Part shown: piece after piece, positions 51,524 to 52,141 of the stretch | How the letters are laid out: every line of letters starts with the position of its first letter | Numbering within the stretch: position 1 is the stretch's first letter | Assembly: GCF_014197035.1 (NCBI RefSeq) | Contig: NZ_JACIEU010000029.1 | Span: 1 to 52,141 of the forward strand | DNA from: Sphingobium scionense | GTDB taxonomy: Bacteria > Pseudomonadota > Alphaproteobacteria > Sphingomonadales > Sphingomonadaceae | Direction of reading: 5' to 3' | DNA: 52,141 nt | Notes under the pieces: generated by a model | Databases searched by the model: none | What the model was told of the DNA's origin: nothing | Seen by the model: only the letters and a program-made list of their open reading frames with translations | Made by a program: the position numbers and the translations under genes

Positions 51524-51972
51524 TCAATCGGTCCCGGCAGGAGGATTGCGGCTTGCGTGTCCTTGCCCGGCATGACGGGCAAGCTGGTCATCTCGTTCAT
51601 GGGGTACTCCCGGATTGTCTGGTCGTGCTGTGCGGGCAGCCATGTCGGGGTGATGCGGAATGGCGGCTGCAAAGCATCGCAGCATCGCCGCCATGTGTCT
51701 GCGCATATGCGCTTTGTTGGTAATGATCGCCTCGGGGTTCAGCAGTTCGCCCTGCGGCGTCATGAAGCCGATTGCGGGATCGCCATCGCGTAGTTCGATA
51801 ACGAGGCGGTGTCCGCGTGGCTGGGCTTTATGGGCATAGCGGGCGACGAATTCGCCGAGGCGGCCGGACAGACCCTGCGCGAGCCTGGTCCAGCGGATAT
51901 GGCCGCCGGCGAGGACCTCGCCCTCGCATAGTCCGCGCTCGAGCCAGGCGCGCAATTGCGCGCGCTGCTGGA
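51524..51972 (-). pseudogene. Hypothetical gene fragment, 5' end removed by IS256-type insertion
   Basis: About 149 codons remain of a gene read on the minus strand (LRAWLERGLCEGEVLAGG, FVARYAHKAQPRGHRLVIEL, RRHMAAMLRCFAAAIPHHP). The frame stays open without an ATG right up to the left end of the IS256-family element near 51973, which shows that the 5' part was displaced. I do not recognise the family. Confidence 0.6.
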
Positions 51973-52141
51973 GGGACTGTCAGGATTTCCGTGTGTGGCC
52001 GGGCATAATGGGCAACAAGGAGTCCCACTATGTCACGACGCAAAGTACCTGCCATACCGAATGAGCTTCTCGATCAGCTTTTGGCGGGCGGCGCTGCCAG
52101 TGCCGCCTTCGAGCAGGGCGGTCTGCTCGATTCGCTGAAGA
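51973..52141 (+). mobile_element. IS256-family insertion sequence, left end (runs off window)
   Basis: The sequence from GGGACTGTCAGG onward looks like an IS256-family terminal repeat (GTCAGGATTTCCGTGTGT core), followed 57 bp later by the transposase start. The right end is outside the window. Confidence 0.65.
52030..52141 (+). CDS. IS256-family transposase, N-terminal fragment (cut by window edge)
   Basis: The first 37 codons are visible: MSRRKVPAIPNELLDQLLAG then SAAFEQGGLLDSLK, matching the opening of IS256-family (mutator-type) DDE transposases. AAGGAG precedes the ATG at 52030. The rest is beyond the window. Confidence 0.75.
   Translation, partial: MSRRKVPAIPNELLDQLLAGGAASAAFEQGGLLDSLK

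Noticed and set aside
1..52141. CRISPR arrays
   Set aside because: No regularly spaced direct repeats of CRISPR type were seen on either strand.

Overview
This window (about 52 kb, high GC, almost every gene led by a GGAGG-type ribosome site) reads as accessory DNA of an alphaproteobacterium. A sphingomonad (Sphingomonas, Sphingobium or Novosphingobium) conjugative plasmid or integrated conjugative element is the best guess. The reasons are the mix of MobF relaxase/TraD mobilisation genes, DUF736, DUF2493 and DUF5983 plasmid-type genes, insertion sequences and a large heavy-metal island. No rRNA, tRNA, CRISPR array, replication protein or type IV secretion channel gene was recognised. The organism assignment is inference from gene content only.

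Layout. 1-2,031: 3' part of a Tn3-family transposase with its 38-bp terminal repeat. 2,200-16,843: a minus-strand metal resistance run of twelve genes: two CDF-type transporters, an FTR1 permease fused to a cytochrome c domain, a CzcI-like protein, CzcC/CzcB/CzcA, an SRPBCC protein, two MliC-like lipoproteins, a ZIP-like transporter, a P1B-4 ATPase and a HAD phosphatase. Most neighbours overlap by ATGA. A divergent MerR-type regulator with a Cys trio (16,919-17,338) faces it across a MerR-style operator. 17,332-18,534: a retropepsin-like/PDZ protein. 18,766-21,838: a complete tniA/tniB transposon with a serine resolvase, bounded by 47-bp inverted repeats. 22,108-23,346: a tyrosine recombinase.

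23,493-30,416: mobilisation operon on the minus strand: small conserved gene, RHH relaxosome-type protein, TraD coupling protein, MobF relaxase, a frameshifted membrane-anchored Mrr nuclease and a lytic transglycosylase. A promoter with an overlapping dyad precedes the RHH gene. 30,869-32,215: an IS1111-type IS110 element with a likely bridge-RNA region. 32,259-37,166: small plasmid genes, three SLOG/DUF2493-type Rossmann proteins plus a short paralogue fragment, and DUF736, punctuated by clear hairpin terminators. 37,880-40,048: an isolated S9 peptidase of different base composition.

40,143-47,529: a mostly minus-strand block of poorly described genes: a PP-loop (PAPS-reductase-like) enzyme, a 68-aa protein, a protein made of seven tandem Myb/GcrA-like helix-turn-helix repeats, a HerA-like ATPase, a GHKL ATPase, a 54-aa protein on the other strand, a DUF5983-like protein and a hypothetical. 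This is the best candidate for an undescribed system. 48,162-50,993: a two-gene SMC/zinc-hook ATPase plus DUF4297 nuclease pair, which looks like a Lamassu (ABC-3C) anti-phage system without the usual third gene. 51,524-52,141: a gene fragment cut by an IS256-family element that runs off the window.

How the parts work together. The metal genes cover cytosolic export (P1B ATPase, CDF) and trans-envelope export (CzcCBA), under likely MerR control. The tra genes process and couple DNA for transfer through a secretion system encoded elsewhere. The SMC/DUF4297 pair, and perhaps the GHKL/HerA/HTH/PP-loop block, look like element-borne defence or maintenance functions.
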